64,000 nucleotides of DNA from an uncultured Alphaproteobacteria bacterium (GTDB taxonomy: Bacteria; Pseudomonadota; Alphaproteobacteria; HIMB59; GCA-002718135): NCBI GenBank assembly GCA_902562275.1, contig CACESS010000003.1:19038-83037 (forward strand), written 5' to 3'. Each line of letters begins with the position of its first letter. Within the stretch, counting starts at the first letter, position 1. The notes below the pieces were generated by a model. It did no database searches and was not told the DNA's origin. It worked only from the letters and a program-made list of their open reading frames with translations. The translations under genes and the position numbers were made by a program. This document shows, piece by piece, positions 1 to 8,158 of the stretch.

Positions 1-1
1 A

Positions 2-253
2 CCTACAGGGAAAGATCATTGGGAAATTTTAAATCGATCAAGAGCTATAGAAAATAATATATTTATTGTAGCAACAGGTATGTGTGGAAATCATCATATG
101 AATAGAAAAACTTATGGATATTCTATACTAGTTGACCCATGGGGTAAGATTGTAAATAAAACTAAAGATAAACCTTTCATTCTTAATTCAACAATTAATC
201 TTTTAGAGGTTAAAAGTATAAGAAAAAAAATTCCTTCCTTAAGATATGAGTAA
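2..253 (+). CDS. carbon-nitrogen hydrolase (nitrilase superfamily), C-terminal part
   Basis: Only the last 83 codons are inside the window; the reading frame is open from base 2 and ends at TAA 251-253. The opening PTGKDHWEILNRSRAIEN matches the late part of Nit1-type amidases, where the stretch after the catalytic cysteine reads TGxxHWxxLxRARAIE, and it is followed by YGYSILVDPWG, the usual strand carrying the DPWG turn. The Glu-Lys-Cys triad lies mostly upstream and cannot be checked. Family members hydrolyse small amides, for example deaminated glutathione. The stop overlaps the next start by 8 nt, so the two genes are probably co-transcribed. The exact substrate is not known. Confidence 0.8.
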   Translation, partial: PTGKDHWEILNRSRAIENNIFIVATGMCGNHHMNRKTYGYSILVDPWGKIVNKTKDKPFILNSTINLLEVKSIRKKIPSLRYE

Positions 254-869
254 TTTTAAATCCTTAGTTTCAGGTGTTGGAAATTTAAAAAAAACTAAAA
301 AATATTATGATGATTGGTCAGAAAAATATGATGAAACACTTAAGTTATGGAATTATCAAGCACCATATAAAAGCATAAAATTTTTAAAAGAAACCATAAG
401 CGTCAAACCAAAAAATATCTTAGATTTAGCTTGTGGGACTGGTTTATTTGGTACTGAGTTAAAAAAAATCTATCCAAAAAGCCACATTTATGGCTCAGAT
501 ATTTCAAAAAAAAGCTTAAAAATTTCATCTGGTAAAAAAATTTATAAAAAATTACAAATAAAAAACTTTGAACAATTGCATCATTATAAAATAAAATTTG
601 ATCTTATTTCTCTAATAGGTTCTATGACGTACTGTAAAAACTTTGATAAACTTTTTGCCAATATTAATAAAAATATTAAAAATAATGGCTTTGTATTATT
701 TACACATAGAATTGATTTATGGCAGCAGCAGGATTTTTTAAGTATTTTAAAAAAACATCAAAAGTCATTAAAAATCAATAAAATTTCTAGACCTTTAAAT
801 TATTTACCCTTGAACAATGATTTCAAAAATAAAATAAAAATAAAAATTGTTTTATTACAAAAATATTAA
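246..869 (+). CDS. class I SAM-dependent methyltransferase
   Basis: A 207-residue protein with the SAM-binding motif I ILDLACGTGLFG at about residues 57-68 and a motif II acidic strand (IYGSDIS) about 20 residues later. The start is preceded by a short helical N-terminus (YYDDWSEKYDE) typical of the small methyltransferases related to COG4976, often found next to nitrilase and DUF1178 genes in Alphaproteobacteria. The ATG overlaps the end of the upstream nitrilase gene by 8 nt, which supports this start. The C-terminal end is short and lysine-rich. The substrate cannot be read from sequence. The gene is followed by a structured 3' region and a terminator. Confidence 0.75.
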   Translation: MSNFKSLVSGVGNLKKTKKYYDDWSEKYDETLKLWNYQAPYKSIKFLKETISVKPKNILDLACGTGLFGTELKKIYPKSHIYGSDISKKSLKISSGKKIYKKLQIKNFEQLHHYKIKFDLISLIGSMTYCKNFDKLFANINKNIKNNGFVLFTHRIDLWQQQDFLSILKKHQKSLKINKISRPLNYLPLNNDFKNKIKIKIVLLQKY

Positions 870-903
870 AAATTTAGGCTTTTTAATTAAAAATTTGAGC
901 CAA

Positions 904-953
904 AACCGAGAATCGGGTATTTATTAATTAGGTTTATTTTCTATCCATAAACC
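904..953 (+). ncRNA. two consecutive stem-loops, possible small RNA or 3' UTR structure
   Basis: CCGA (906-909) and TCGG (913-916) form a small hairpin with a GAA loop. GGTTTAT (931-937) pairs perfectly over 7 bp with ATAAACC (947-953). With the terminator just downstream this makes three hairpins in about 90 nt between two convergent genes. I see no open reading frame. This may be the 3' UTR of the methyltransferase gene or an independent small RNA; no known RNA family was recognised. Confidence 0.4.
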
Positions 954-960
954 AACGATG

Positions 961-996
961 AAAAGAAGGGATATTCGCCGTGTCCCTTCTTTTTTT
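961..996 (+). terminator. rho-independent terminator
   Basis: AAAAGAAGGGA (961-971) pairs perfectly with TCCCTTCTTTT (983-993), and the T run continues to 996. It sits between the 3' ends of the convergent methyltransferase and mntR genes. On the minus strand the same stem is followed by only four T residues, so it would be a weaker terminator for mntR. Confidence 0.85.
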
Positions 997-1033
997 ATAC
1001 ACTAGATAAAATTGATTTGGCAATAAATTAAGT

Positions 1034-1438
1034 TTATTTTTTTGAGTTAAAATTATCCATTTTTCTAAGTGTCTTTTTGCTGACATGATGCTCTATTCCT
1101 TCAGCATCTTCAGAGGCCGTATTCTTGTCTAAACCAAGATTTAGTAAAAAATTGAATACAATATTATGCCTTTTTTTTGATTCACTGGCAATTTTTTGAC
1201 CTTTAAAAGTTAAAAAAATTGATCGATAAGGTTCTCTTTTAACGAAACCCTGTGTTTGTAATCGTTGTATTGTTTTATTGGCTGTGGCTTGTGCAATACC
1301 CAAGCTTTCAGCAATATCAACAATACGAGCTTCACCTTTGGAATTTAAAAGTTCTGCAATTAGTTCTAAATAATCTTCAGTATTTTCTGTTTTATGAGCA
1401 TTTCGGACTTTGCTGAATGACATGCTTTTTTTTAGCAT
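1034..1438 (-). CDS. mntR: MntR-type (DtxR/IdeR family) manganese-responsive transcriptional repressor
   Basis: A 134-residue protein with an N-terminal winged helix-turn-helix (about residues 23-70) and a dimerisation/metal domain. The motif DAEGIEHHVS (about 111-120) is the E/H metal-ligand block of MntR; the other expected ligands are visible as TEDYLEL near residues 20-27 and a histidine in KRHN near 91. There is no SH3-like third domain, as expected for MntR rather than DtxR. I chose the ATG at 1438; a TTG at 1450 and an ATG at 1423 are also in frame. The gene is divergent from a manganese exporter-like gene with AGCTAT repeats between them, so it most likely controls that gene. Confidence 0.85.
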   Translation of the reverse strand: MLKKSMSFSKVRNAHKTENTEDYLELIAELLNSKGEARIVDIAESLGIAQATANKTIQRLQTQGFVKREPYRSIFLTFKGQKIASESKKRHNIVFNFLLNLGLDKNTASEDAEGIEHHVSKKTLRKMDNFNSKK

Positions 1439-1463
1439 AATTATCAACAAAAATTAACAGAAA

Positions 1464-1500
1464 ATGTAGCCATAGCTATATTTATTAGCTATATATATAT
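1464..1500. promoter_or_regulatory. putative MntR operator region with AGCTAT repeats
   Basis: The 65-bp gap between the divergent mntR and transporter genes holds ATAGCTAT (1472-1479) and TTAGCTAT (1485-1492), preceded by GTAGC (1466-1470). These halves resemble the ATAGC/GCTAT arms of proteobacterial MntR boxes, and the copies are 13 bp apart. The A/T-only stretch up to 1500 may provide the transporter -10 element. The assignment rests on position and resemblance. Confidence 0.5.
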
Positions 1501-1503
1501 TTA

Positions 1504-2655
1504 ATGAATGCACTAATTAACGCTATTAATGAAAAAACAAAGATCATTCTTGAGAATGATGGAAGGTTATTAAAGAAATCTTTCCTTGGTCTATTATTAC
1601 TTTCTCTTGTTTTTCAAGGAGGTGAATTTGGAGAAGTTATTCGATCATCAATGATAGATGCTTACATACAGGTATCTGTTTTTGTTGGATTTACTCTATT
1701 TGTTTTTATTGGTTTGGATAGTTTAACAAAATTTGATGTTAAGAATTTTTTATCTAAAACACAAAAGTTCCATGTCGGTATAGCTGCTTTTTTAGGTGCG
1801 ATACCTGGCTGTGGTGGAGCTATAATAGTTGTGACACAATATATTCAGGGTCGTATTTCTTTTGGATCCTTAGTTGCTGTGTTAACAGCAACAATGGGTG
1901 ATGCAGCTTTTTTAATACTTGCTATTGAGCCCGCGACTGGATTGTTAATATTTGGTATTGGAATAATTGTTGGATCAATTTCTGGTTATATAATAGATTT
2001 TATTCATGGCATAAACTTCATGCAATCAGAGACAAAAATAAAAGTTGAATTTGAAAAAATAAATAAAACTTTTGTATCGAATTTTAATTTCTTTTGGCTT
2101 TTTTTATTTATTCCTGGTTTTGTTTTAGGCATTCTAGTTGCATTTCAGATAGAATTTGTTTCACCAGCTTATAACTCACTTTTAGTTTTCATAGCTTCTG
2201 CTGGAGCTATACTTTCAATATTTATGTGGTCATTAAATCCATTAAGTGATTTTCAATGTTCTACTGACAAAAGCAGGGGGTTATTATCAAGAGTAGTAGA
2301 TACAACTAATTTTGTAACTACTTGGGTCATCAGCGGCTTTCTTGTCTTTGAAATATTTATGTACTTTACAAGTTTAGATTTAAAAATATTTTTTGATTTA
2401 TGGTTACCTTTTGTTCCATTAGTAGCAATTCTATTTGGCTTCTTACCAGGATGTGGACCGCAAGTTGTTGTGGCAACGTTTTATCTAAATGGTTATATTC
2501 CTCTTTCTGCAGAGCTTGGTAATGCTATTTCAAATGACGGTGATGCTTTATTCCCAGCGATTGCTCTTGCTCCAAAAGCTGCGATTTTAGCTACCCTTTA
2601 TAGTGCAATTCCCGCATTAGTTGTTGCCTACGGATATTTTTATTTATTTGAGTAA
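1504..2655 (+). CDS. putative manganese transporter/exporter, 10-TM ArsP_2-like family
   Basis: A 383-residue integral membrane protein with about ten hydrophobic segments in two homologous halves. Each half carries a Pro-Gly-Cys-Gly turn: [11 protein letters not shown] near residue 99 and [12 protein letters not shown] near 314. Each is followed by a matching second motif ([13 protein letters not shown] and [13 protein letters not shown]). This inverted-repeat layout is that of the putative 10-TM heavy-metal exporter / putative manganese transporter family. Its divergent MntR-like neighbour supports manganese as the substrate, presumably export from the cytoplasm. The family has few studied members, so direction and ion are inferred. 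Confidence 0.7.
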   Translation: MNALINAINEKTKIILENDGRLLKKSFLGLLLLSLVFQGGEFGEVIRSSMIDAYIQVSVFVGFTLFVFIGLDSLTKFDVKNFLSKTQKFHVGIAAFLGAIPGCGGAIIVVTQYIQGRISFGSLVAVLTATMGDAAFLILAIEPATGLLIFGIGIIVGSISGYIIDFIHGINFMQSETKIKVEFEKINKTFVSNFNFFWLFLFIPGFVLGILVAFQIEFVSPAYNSLLVFIASAGAILSIFMWSLNPLSDFQCSTDKSRGLLSRVVDTTNFVTTWVISGFLVFEIFMYFTSLDLKIFFDLWLPFVPLVAILFGFLPGCGPQVVVATFYLNGYIPLSAELGNAISNDGDALFPAIALAPKAAILATLYSAIPALVVAYGYFYLFE

Positions 2656-2809
2656 AATCTTGAAGAAAAACTTACCATCTAAAATTTGTATTGTTTGTAA
2701 TAAGCCATTCTCTTGGAGAAAAAAATGGGAAAGAGATTGGAAAAATGTTTTATATTGTTCTAAGAAATGCTCTAAGAATGGATTAAAAAAAAATAAAAAC
2801 AATAATTAA
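2648..2809 (+). CDS. DUF2256 zinc-ribbon-like small protein
   Basis: A basic protein of about 53 residues with the DUF2256 signature: [18 protein letters not shown] followed by a second CxxxC pair (YCSKKC). The four cysteines suggest a zinc site, and the function is unknown. I place the start at the TTG at 2648, which overlaps the transporter stop by 8 nt; an ATG at 2621 in the same frame would add nine residues overlapping the transporter and is less likely because DUF2256 proteins begin just before the first cysteine pair. Confidence 0.7.
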   Translation: MSKILKKNLPSKICIVCNKPFSWRKKWERDWKNVLYCSKKCSKNGLKKNKNNN

Positions 2810-2818
2810 ATCTTATTT

Positions 2819-2968
2819 GTGACAGATAAATTAAATAAAGAAAAAAATACACATAATTCAAAAGATGATTCTAAAAAAGAAATACGTGTAACGAGATTAA
2901 AAAGATTAGAAAAAAAACTTAAATCCAATATTTTAAAAAGAAAAAAAGCTATCAACAAAAATGGATAA
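2819..2968 (+). CDS. small basic hypothetical protein upstream of murA
   Basis: A GTG-started frame of 49 codons, rich in lysine and arginine, whose second half (RLKRLEKKLKSNILKRKKA) looks like one long amphipathic basic helix. Its stop overlaps the murA start by 8 nt (ATGGATAA), a junction type used throughout this window, which argues that it is translated. Alphaproteobacteria often carry a short protein ending in a similar LKxNLxRRKAQ motif in front of murA; I rely on memory for that comparison. No function can be assigned. Confidence 0.55.
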   Translation: MTDKLNKEKNTHNSKDDSKKEIRVTRLKRLEKKLKSNILKRKKAINKNG

Positions 2969-4217
2969 ATTAATAATAAAAGGAGGTTCTAAAATTTCTG
3001 GTTCAGTTAATGTTCATGGATCAAAAAATGCTGCATTACCAATAATTGTATCCTCTCTTTTATCTGAAAAAACTCTAAAACTCTCAAATGTACCTGATGT
3101 TGTTGATGTTCTAAATTTAATAAAATTACTAAAAAATTATGGTGTAAAAATTGAACACAAAAAAAATAAATTAAAAATAAATCCCTCAAAAATTAAGAAT
3201 CTATCAGCAGATTATGATGTTGTACGAAAAATGAGAGCCTCTATATTGATTCTAGGTCCATTACTTTCTCGATTTAGTGAAGCTAGAATATCTTTGCCAG
3301 GAGGATGTGCCATTGGAACTAGGCCAATAGATATACATCTTGCTGGTTTATCAAAATTGGGAGCTAATTTTGAAATTCAAAATGGTTTTGTTGTTGGCAG
3401 TGTTAAATCACAATTGATTGGTAATAAAATTAAATTACCTTTTCCAAGTGTAGGAGCAACTGAAAATATACTAATGGCCTCAGTACTGGCAAAAGGTGAA
3501 ACTAAAATTTCTAATGCTGCAAGAGAACCAGAAATAGAAGATTTGTCAAACTGTCTTATAAAAATGGGTGCAAAAATAGAAGGTCATGGAACAAAAACTA
3601 TTCTTGTACAAGGTGTAACAAATTTAAAAAAAGCAGAGCATGAGATAATTGCAGATAGAATTGTAGCTGGCACATATATAATTGCAGCTTTGATGTTAAA
3701 TTCAGCTTTAGAAATAAATAACTTTAACACTATTTATTTAAAATCCTTAATTGATATTTTGAAAAAAATGGGTGCTAAATTAAAAGTAAGTAAAAAATCG
3801 ATAAAAGTCTCTAAAGGATCAAAACTAAAATCTACTAGTCTTTTAACTAGTCCATATCCAGGTTTTCCAACCGATTTACAAGCTCAGTTAATGTCTCTTA
3901 TGTGTATCTCTGATGGGAAGTCAAAAATTAAAGAAACAATTTTTGAAAATAGATTTATGCACGTTCCTGAACTGAATCGATTAGGTGCGAATATCACAGT
4001 AGAAAAAGATACCGCTACAATAATAGGCAATCAATCATTTAAAGGAGCACAGGTAATGGCTAGTGATTTACGAGCTAGTATAAGTTTAGTGTTAGCTGCT
4101 ATGAATGCGAATGGTCAAACGACACTAAATCGTGTCTATCATCTTGATAGAGGCTATGAAAATATTGAAAAAACATTAGGTAGTTTGGGAGCAAAAATAA
4201 AAAGACAGAAAAACTAA
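2961..4217 (+). CDS. murA: UDP-N-acetylglucosamine 1-carboxyvinyltransferase
   Basis: A 418-residue protein of the normal MurA length. It transfers enolpyruvate from PEP to UDP-GlcNAc, the first committed step of peptidoglycan synthesis in the cytoplasm. The catalytic cysteine is present at residue 116 in LPGGCAIGTRP, so the enzyme should be of the fosfomycin-sensitive type. The N-terminal GGSKISGSVNVHGSKNAALP contains the substrate-binding Lys-Asn pair, and the C-terminal DLRASISLVLAAM is also typical. The ATG is shared with the tail of the upstream small ORF. Confidence 0.97.
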   Translation: MDKLIIKGGSKISGSVNVHGSKNAALPIIVSSLLSEKTLKLSNVPDVVDVLNLIKLLKNYGVKIEHKKNKLKINPSKIKNLSADYDVVRKMRASILILGPLLSRFSEARISLPGGCAIGTRPIDIHLAGLSKLGANFEIQNGFVVGSVKSQLIGNKIKLPFPSVGATENILMASVLAKGETKISNAAREPEIEDLSNCLIKMGAKIEGHGTKTILVQGVTNLKKAEHEIIADRIVAGTYIIAALMLNSALEINNFNTIYLKSLIDILKKMGAKLKVSKKSIKVSKGSKLKSTSLLTSPYPGFPTDLQAQLMSLMCISDGKSKIKETIFENRFMHVPELNRLGANITVEKDTATIIGNQSFKGAQVMASDLRASISLVLAAMNANGQTTLNRVYHLDRGYENIEKTLGSLGAKIKRQKN

Positions 4218-4263
4218 CTTTTTCTAGTTTTTTCTTTGATCACAATATAAAAGCCTGCAATTT

Positions 4264-4911
4264 ATGAGCAAAATAGTTATTGCAGTACCAAGAGGCAGAA
4301 TAACAAAAGAATGTAAAAACTTGTTACTTAAAACAAGTTTTGCTCCTGATCCTTTACTATTTGACAAAGACACAAGAAAATTAACTTTTAAATCTAAAAA
4401 AAGAAACATTGAGTATATTAAAGTAAGGGCCTTTGATGCGTGCACATTTGTTGCATTTGGAGCTGCACAAATAGGAATAGCTGGTGAGGATGTAATTAAT
4501 GAATTTGACTACTCAGAAATATATGCTCCGCTTGATTTAAATATTGGTCATTGTCGAATTTCTGTAGCTGCTTTGAAATCTTTATTAAAAAAAGAGGATC
4601 CAGAAACTTGGAGTAATATTAGAATTGCTACTAAATACCCAAATATTACTAAAAAATTTTTTTATAATAAGGGAATACAAGTAGAAATTATAAAACTAAG
4701 TGGATCTATGGAATTAGCTCCTTCTTTAAATATGTGTAGAAGAATTGTAGATTTAGTTTCTACAGGAAAAACATTGAAAGAAAATGGTTTGACTGAAATT
4801 GAAGAAATAATGAAAATTCAATCTAAATTAATTGTCAACAGATCAGCTTATAAGACAAATATGAATGAGGTTTCAAAAATTATTTCTGAACTAGGTACTT
4901 TTGTTAAATGA
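4264..4911 (+). CDS. hisG: ATP phosphoribosyltransferase, short form
   Basis: A 215-residue HisG that joins ATP and PRPP in the first step of histidine synthesis. The N-terminal IAVPRGRI and the GIAGEDVI and LSGSMELAPSL stretches are HisG landmarks. The protein ends after the catalytic domains and lacks the regulatory ACT-like domain of the long form, so it should need the partner HisZ; no hisZ is in this window. The stop overlaps the hisD start by 4 nt (ATGA), which indicates translational coupling. Confidence 0.93.
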   Translation: MSKIVIAVPRGRITKECKNLLLKTSFAPDPLLFDKDTRKLTFKSKKRNIEYIKVRAFDACTFVAFGAAQIGIAGEDVINEFDYSEIYAPLDLNIGHCRISVAALKSLLKKEDPETWSNIRIATKYPNITKKFFYNKGIQVEIIKLSGSMELAPSLNMCRRIVDLVSTGKTLKENGLTEIEEIMKIQSKLIVNRSAYKTNMNEVSKIISELGTFVK

Positions 4912-6188
4912 AAATAATAAAATTTAATAAAAATTTTTATAATCAATCTCAGACAAAGATTGAAAAAAGAAATTCATTATCTAGTAAATCAATTCAAGAA
5001 GATGTAAAAAAAATTATTAATGATGTAAAAAAAAATGGCGATATATCTCTAATTAAGTATGCAGCAAAATTTGATAAAGTTAAAATTAGTAAACAAGATC
5101 TTAGTTTAGATTTATCTAAAATAAAAATACAACCTAAAGTTGAGCAACAAATTTTTAATAGTTTTAAAAAAGCTATAAAAAATATTTCATCATTTCACAA
5201 AAAACAATTACCAAAAAATATTACCTATACTAATAATGGTGCAACATTGAAATCTGTATGGAAGCCTATTGATTCAGTTGGCTTGTATGTACCTGGAGGA
5301 AGGGCTTTTTATCCCTCATCTTTAATTATGAATGCAGTACCTGCAATCATAGCTGGAGTAAAAAGAATTGTTTGTATCACACCACCAACTAAGTCAATTA
5401 ATCCATATTTTATAAAATTAATAAAGGAATTAGGTATTAAAGAAACATATTTTGTAGGAGGAGCTCAAGCTATCAGTGCGCTTACTTTTGGGACTAAAAC
5501 TATTAAGCCAGTCAATAAAATATTTGGACCTGGTAATGCTTATGTAGCAGAGGCAAAAAAACAATTGTATGGAAAAGTAGGTATAGATTTACTAGCAGGA
5601 CCATCTGAAATAATAGTTGTTGCAAATAACAATAATAATCCAGATTGGGTAGCTTCAGATCTAATAGCTCAAGCAGAACATGATGAAAATGCACAATCAA
5701 TTTTAATTACGGATAATAAAGATTTTGCAACTAAAGTCTTAAGTTCAATTAAAAAAATTAAAAAAGATTTATCAAAAAAGAAAATAATTGAAAAAAGTTT
5801 AAACAATAATGGAATTATTGCTTTGGTTGATAATATAGAATTTGCTTCAGAAATCATAAATTTTGTTGCACCAGAACATTTACATATTCACATTTCTAAT
5901 AATAAAAAATTATTATCGAATATAAATAATGCTGGCGGTATATTTTTAGGCGAATACTCTGTCGAAGCTTTTGGTGATTATATTGTAGGAACTAACCATG
6001 TATTGCCGACATCAGGAGCGGCAAAATTTTCATCAGGTCTAGGTGTTTTAGATTTTATGAAAAGAACCTCTGTTGTTGATATGAATAAAAAATCTTTTAA
6101 TGCTCTTTCGGAAGATACTGAAAAAATGTCAGGACTTGAAGGTCTAGATGGACATAAATTGTCAGTTAAAATTAGACAAAAGAAATAA
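4908..6188 (+). CDS. hisD: histidinol dehydrogenase
   Basis: A 426-residue zinc enzyme that oxidises histidinol to histidine in two NAD-dependent steps, the last two reactions of the pathway. The zinc ligands are visible in AQAEHDENAQS (about residues 252-262), and the catalytic Glu-His pair is in VAPEHLHIH (about 320-328). VGLYVPGGRAFYPSS and FGPGNAYVAEAKK are strong family signatures. It is coupled to hisG by a 4-nt overlap and lies 24 nt before infA, a familiar alphaproteobacterial arrangement. Confidence 0.97.
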   Translation: MKIIKFNKNFYNQSQTKIEKRNSLSSKSIQEDVKKIINDVKKNGDISLIKYAAKFDKVKISKQDLSLDLSKIKIQPKVEQQIFNSFKKAIKNISSFHKKQLPKNITYTNNGATLKSVWKPIDSVGLYVPGGRAFYPSSLIMNAVPAIIAGVKRIVCITPPTKSINPYFIKLIKELGIKETYFVGGAQAISALTFGTKTIKPVNKIFGPGNAYVAEAKKQLYGKVGIDLLAGPSEIIVVANNNNNPDWVASDLIAQAEHDENAQSILITDNKDFATKVLSSIKKIKKDLSKKKIIEKSLNNNGIIALVDNIEFASEIINFVAPEHLHIHISNNKKLLSNINNAGGIFLGEYSVEAFGDYIVGTNHVLPTSGAAKFSSGLGVLDFMKRTSVVDMNKKSFNALSEDTEKMSGLEGLDGHKLSVKIRQKK

Positions 6189-6212
6189 TTTTTACTATAA
6201 GCTTATAAAAAT

Positions 6213-6431
6213 ATGCCAAAAGAAGGATCGATTGAATTTCAAGGAGTTGTATTAGAACTTCTTCCAAATGCAATGTTTAAAGTAAAATTAGAAAATGATC
6301 ATGAAATTCTAGCTCACTCTTCAGGTAAAATGAGAAAAAATAGAATCAGAGTATTAGCTGGTGATAAAGTGACAGTAGAAATGACACCTTATGATTTAAC
6401 AAAAGGTAGAATTACTTTTAGATGGAAGTAA
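6213..6431 (+). CDS. infA: translation initiation factor IF-1
   Basis: A 72-residue single S1/OB-fold protein with the hallmark sequences [33 protein letters not shown] and [14 protein letters not shown]-1 sits in the ribosomal A site during initiation. Length and sequence agree with the family over the whole protein. Its last 10 bases overlap the start of yacG. The maf gene that usually lies between infA and yacG in related bacteria is not here. Confidence 0.98.
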   Translation: MPKEGSIEFQGVVLELLPNAMFKVKLENDHEILAHSSGKMRKNRIRVLAGDKVTVEMTPYDLTKGRITFRWK

Positions 6432-6601
6432 AAAAATCCAAAAAAAATAATATTATTTCATTAAAAAAAAAATCTAAATGCCCAACATGTAAAAAGGTTT
6501 CTAAGGAACCCTTTATACCTTTTTGTTCAAAAAAATGTGCTAGTCTTGATTTAATGAAATGGCTCACTGATGAACATGGATTGCAGATAAAATCTGATTA
6601 A
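6422..6601 (+). CDS. yacG: YacG-type zinc-ribbon DNA gyrase inhibitor
   Basis: A 59-residue protein starting at ATG 6422 inside the end of infA. It has the Cys4 zinc knuckle CPTCKK...[12 protein letters not shown] and the following MKWL-type helix of YacG. In Escherichia coli YacG binds GyrB and inhibits gyrase. The position after infA and just before tRNA-Phe is the usual one in Alphaproteobacteria. The N-terminus is longer and more lysine-rich than average. Clear homology by motif; cellular role here inferred. Confidence 0.85.
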   Translation: MEVKKSKKNNIISLKKKSKCPTCKKVSKEPFIPFCSKKCASLDLMKWLTDEHGLQIKSD

Positions 6602-6653
6602 TTATTCTATTTTTAATTGAATTTAATTATAAATACTTTATCTGATGTCCTGT

Positions 6654-6736
<83 letters not shown>

Positions 6737-6840
6737 CTGGTCATGATTTCTTAAATTGTTCATAGACTGTTTTCAGTTTCTATAATTTGTAATTTTAGTT
6801 TGGTCTAAAGAACTTTTAAATATTTATATCCTCTTTGTAG

Positions 6841-7815
6841 CTATTTAGTAATTAAATATTTTAACTCTCCATCGCCCCATATCAGTTTATTTCTTTCAAC
6901 TATATTATCTTTTAGTTTTTTAAATGATTCCACTTTTAATTTTTTTAAAATTTGTTCTAATTTTCTTTGGGAAGTATATTTTTCAATTGGTGAGTACCAA
7001 CAATCTTCAAATATAAATCTATTAATTGGAGTATTAATTATTCTTAATACATTTTTAGTATAATCATGTGGAATACTTTTAAATAATTTGTTCATTTTTT
7101 TTCTACTATACCAATAAATTCCACCCGAACCATAAACATATAAATATAAGTGTCCTCCTTTTTTTAAAACTCTTAATAATTCTTTTAAACCATTTTCAAT
7201 ATTACAGGTGTGATGAAGAACTCCATAACAGTTTATAAAATTAAACGTTGATGCTTTAAATGGTAAATTTTGAACGTCTGCTTCTCTAAAATAAATATTT
7301 TTAGGATATTTAATTTTAAGATTTTTATTTATTGTTATTTTATGATCTATAGCTATTATTTTCTTAGGCTCAAGTTTACTAATTAAAACAGCGTGTCTTC
7401 CTGAGCCAGTTCCAGCATCTAAAACTATTTTATTCTTAAAATATTTTTTTTCTAAACCTAAATATTTTAAACTTTTAAAATAACTTATACTATGGTTGTT
7501 ATTTTTGTTTTTTATAAATATTTTACTAAAAACTTTACTGCTATTTTTCCTTAAATCCTTTTCTATTTTGATACTATTAAAATTGATTTTATAGCTTTTT
7601 ATGTTTTGTAAAATTTTTAGTAATTTTATTAAATTATCAAGTGTGTTAATTATTCTTTTTTTATGGTTTTTTTGTGAAAATTTTAAGTAAGGATCTTCTC
7701 TATACAAGTTTCTAAAATATTCATGTAATATTATAACAACAAAATATGGTTTGGTTTTTACTATTGAATTTAAAAGAATGAAGAAAGAGTTTACTTTTTT
7801 ATTTATTATTTCCAT
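6841..7815 (-). CDS. SAM-dependent methyltransferase (type 11 domain) with unknown N-terminal region
   Basis: A 324-residue protein. Residues 1 to about 120 are lysine-, asparagine- and isoleucine-rich and match nothing I recognise. A class I methyltransferase fold follows: motif I VLDAGTGSGRHAVLIS (near 131-146), a motif II aspartate in KKIIAIDH, and FINCYGVLHHT...LRVLKKGGHLYLYVYG for motifs post-II and III. Such proteins often modify sugars, lipids or small molecules; the substrate is unknown. It stands alone, opposite in direction to its neighbours, between two tRNA-Phe copies, so horizontal acquisition is likely. Confidence 0.7.
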   Translation of the reverse strand: MEIINKKVNSFFILLNSIVKTKPYFVVIILHEYFRNLYREDPYLKFSQKNHKKRIINTLDNLIKLLKILQNIKSYKINFNSIKIEKDLRKNSSKVFSKIFIKNKNNNHSISYFKSLKYLGLEKKYFKNKIVLDAGTGSGRHAVLISKLEPKKIIAIDHKITINKNLKIKYPKNIYFREADVQNLPFKASTFNFINCYGVLHHTCNIENGLKELLRVLKKGGHLYLYVYGSGGIYWYSRKKMNKLFKSIPHDYTKNVLRIINTPINRFIFEDCWYSPIEKYTSQRKLEQILKKLKVESFKKLKDNIVERNKLIWGDGELKYLITK

Positions 7816-8075
7816 TAATTAATATTTTTATGACACATAATAGCTTTATTTAATATTCTAGATTTATTTTGCGTTTCTAGAAGGTTATATTTTTATTTGA
7901 AACCTAACGTAAAGATTTATGACTGACTAAATGTTGAGTTATAGCTATTATCAATTATCTTCTATATGATCATAGTTTTAAGATTCTTTCAAGATTCTTT
8001 TAGCATATAATTTTATGGGATTAAGTGTTATAAGTCAAATCAGAAAGCGAGAGTTAGTCTTGTTTAATTGAACTA
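7816..8075. other. non-coding stretch inside the tRNA-bounded insert
   Basis: I find no reading frame with protein-like composition and no tRNA here. A short tandem repeat, AAGATTCTTTC followed directly by AAGATTCTTTT, lies near 7980-8001. The upstream region of the methyltransferase (7816-7860) is A/T-rich and may hold its promoter. Nothing else is evident. Confidence 0.5.
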
Positions 8076-8151
8076 GGTTCCATAGCCACTTCGGTAGAGC
8101 AAAGGACTGAAAATCCTCGTGTCGGTGGTTCGATTCCGCCCTTGGGCACCA
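8076..8151 (+). pseudogene. degenerate tRNA-Phe copy
   Basis: Aligned with the intact gene at 6654-6729, the region from GGTAGAGC to ACCA is nearly identical, including the anticodon arm with GAA. The first 17 bases are diverged, keeping only TAGC: the 5' acceptor strand cannot pair with the 3' strand CTTGGGC and the D-stem is broken. It should not fold into a working tRNA. The intact 3' part and ruined 5' part match an attachment-site copy. Confidence 0.85.
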
Positions 8152-8158
8152 CTTTTTT

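Noticed and set aside
7980..8001. Tandem AAGATTCTTT repeat as a regulatory site
   Set aside because: Two 11-base copies in very A/T-rich DNA are not enough to support a function.
8076..8151. A second functional tRNA-Phe
   Set aside because: The 5' acceptor strand and D-stem do not pair with the intact 3' half, so the cloverleaf cannot form.
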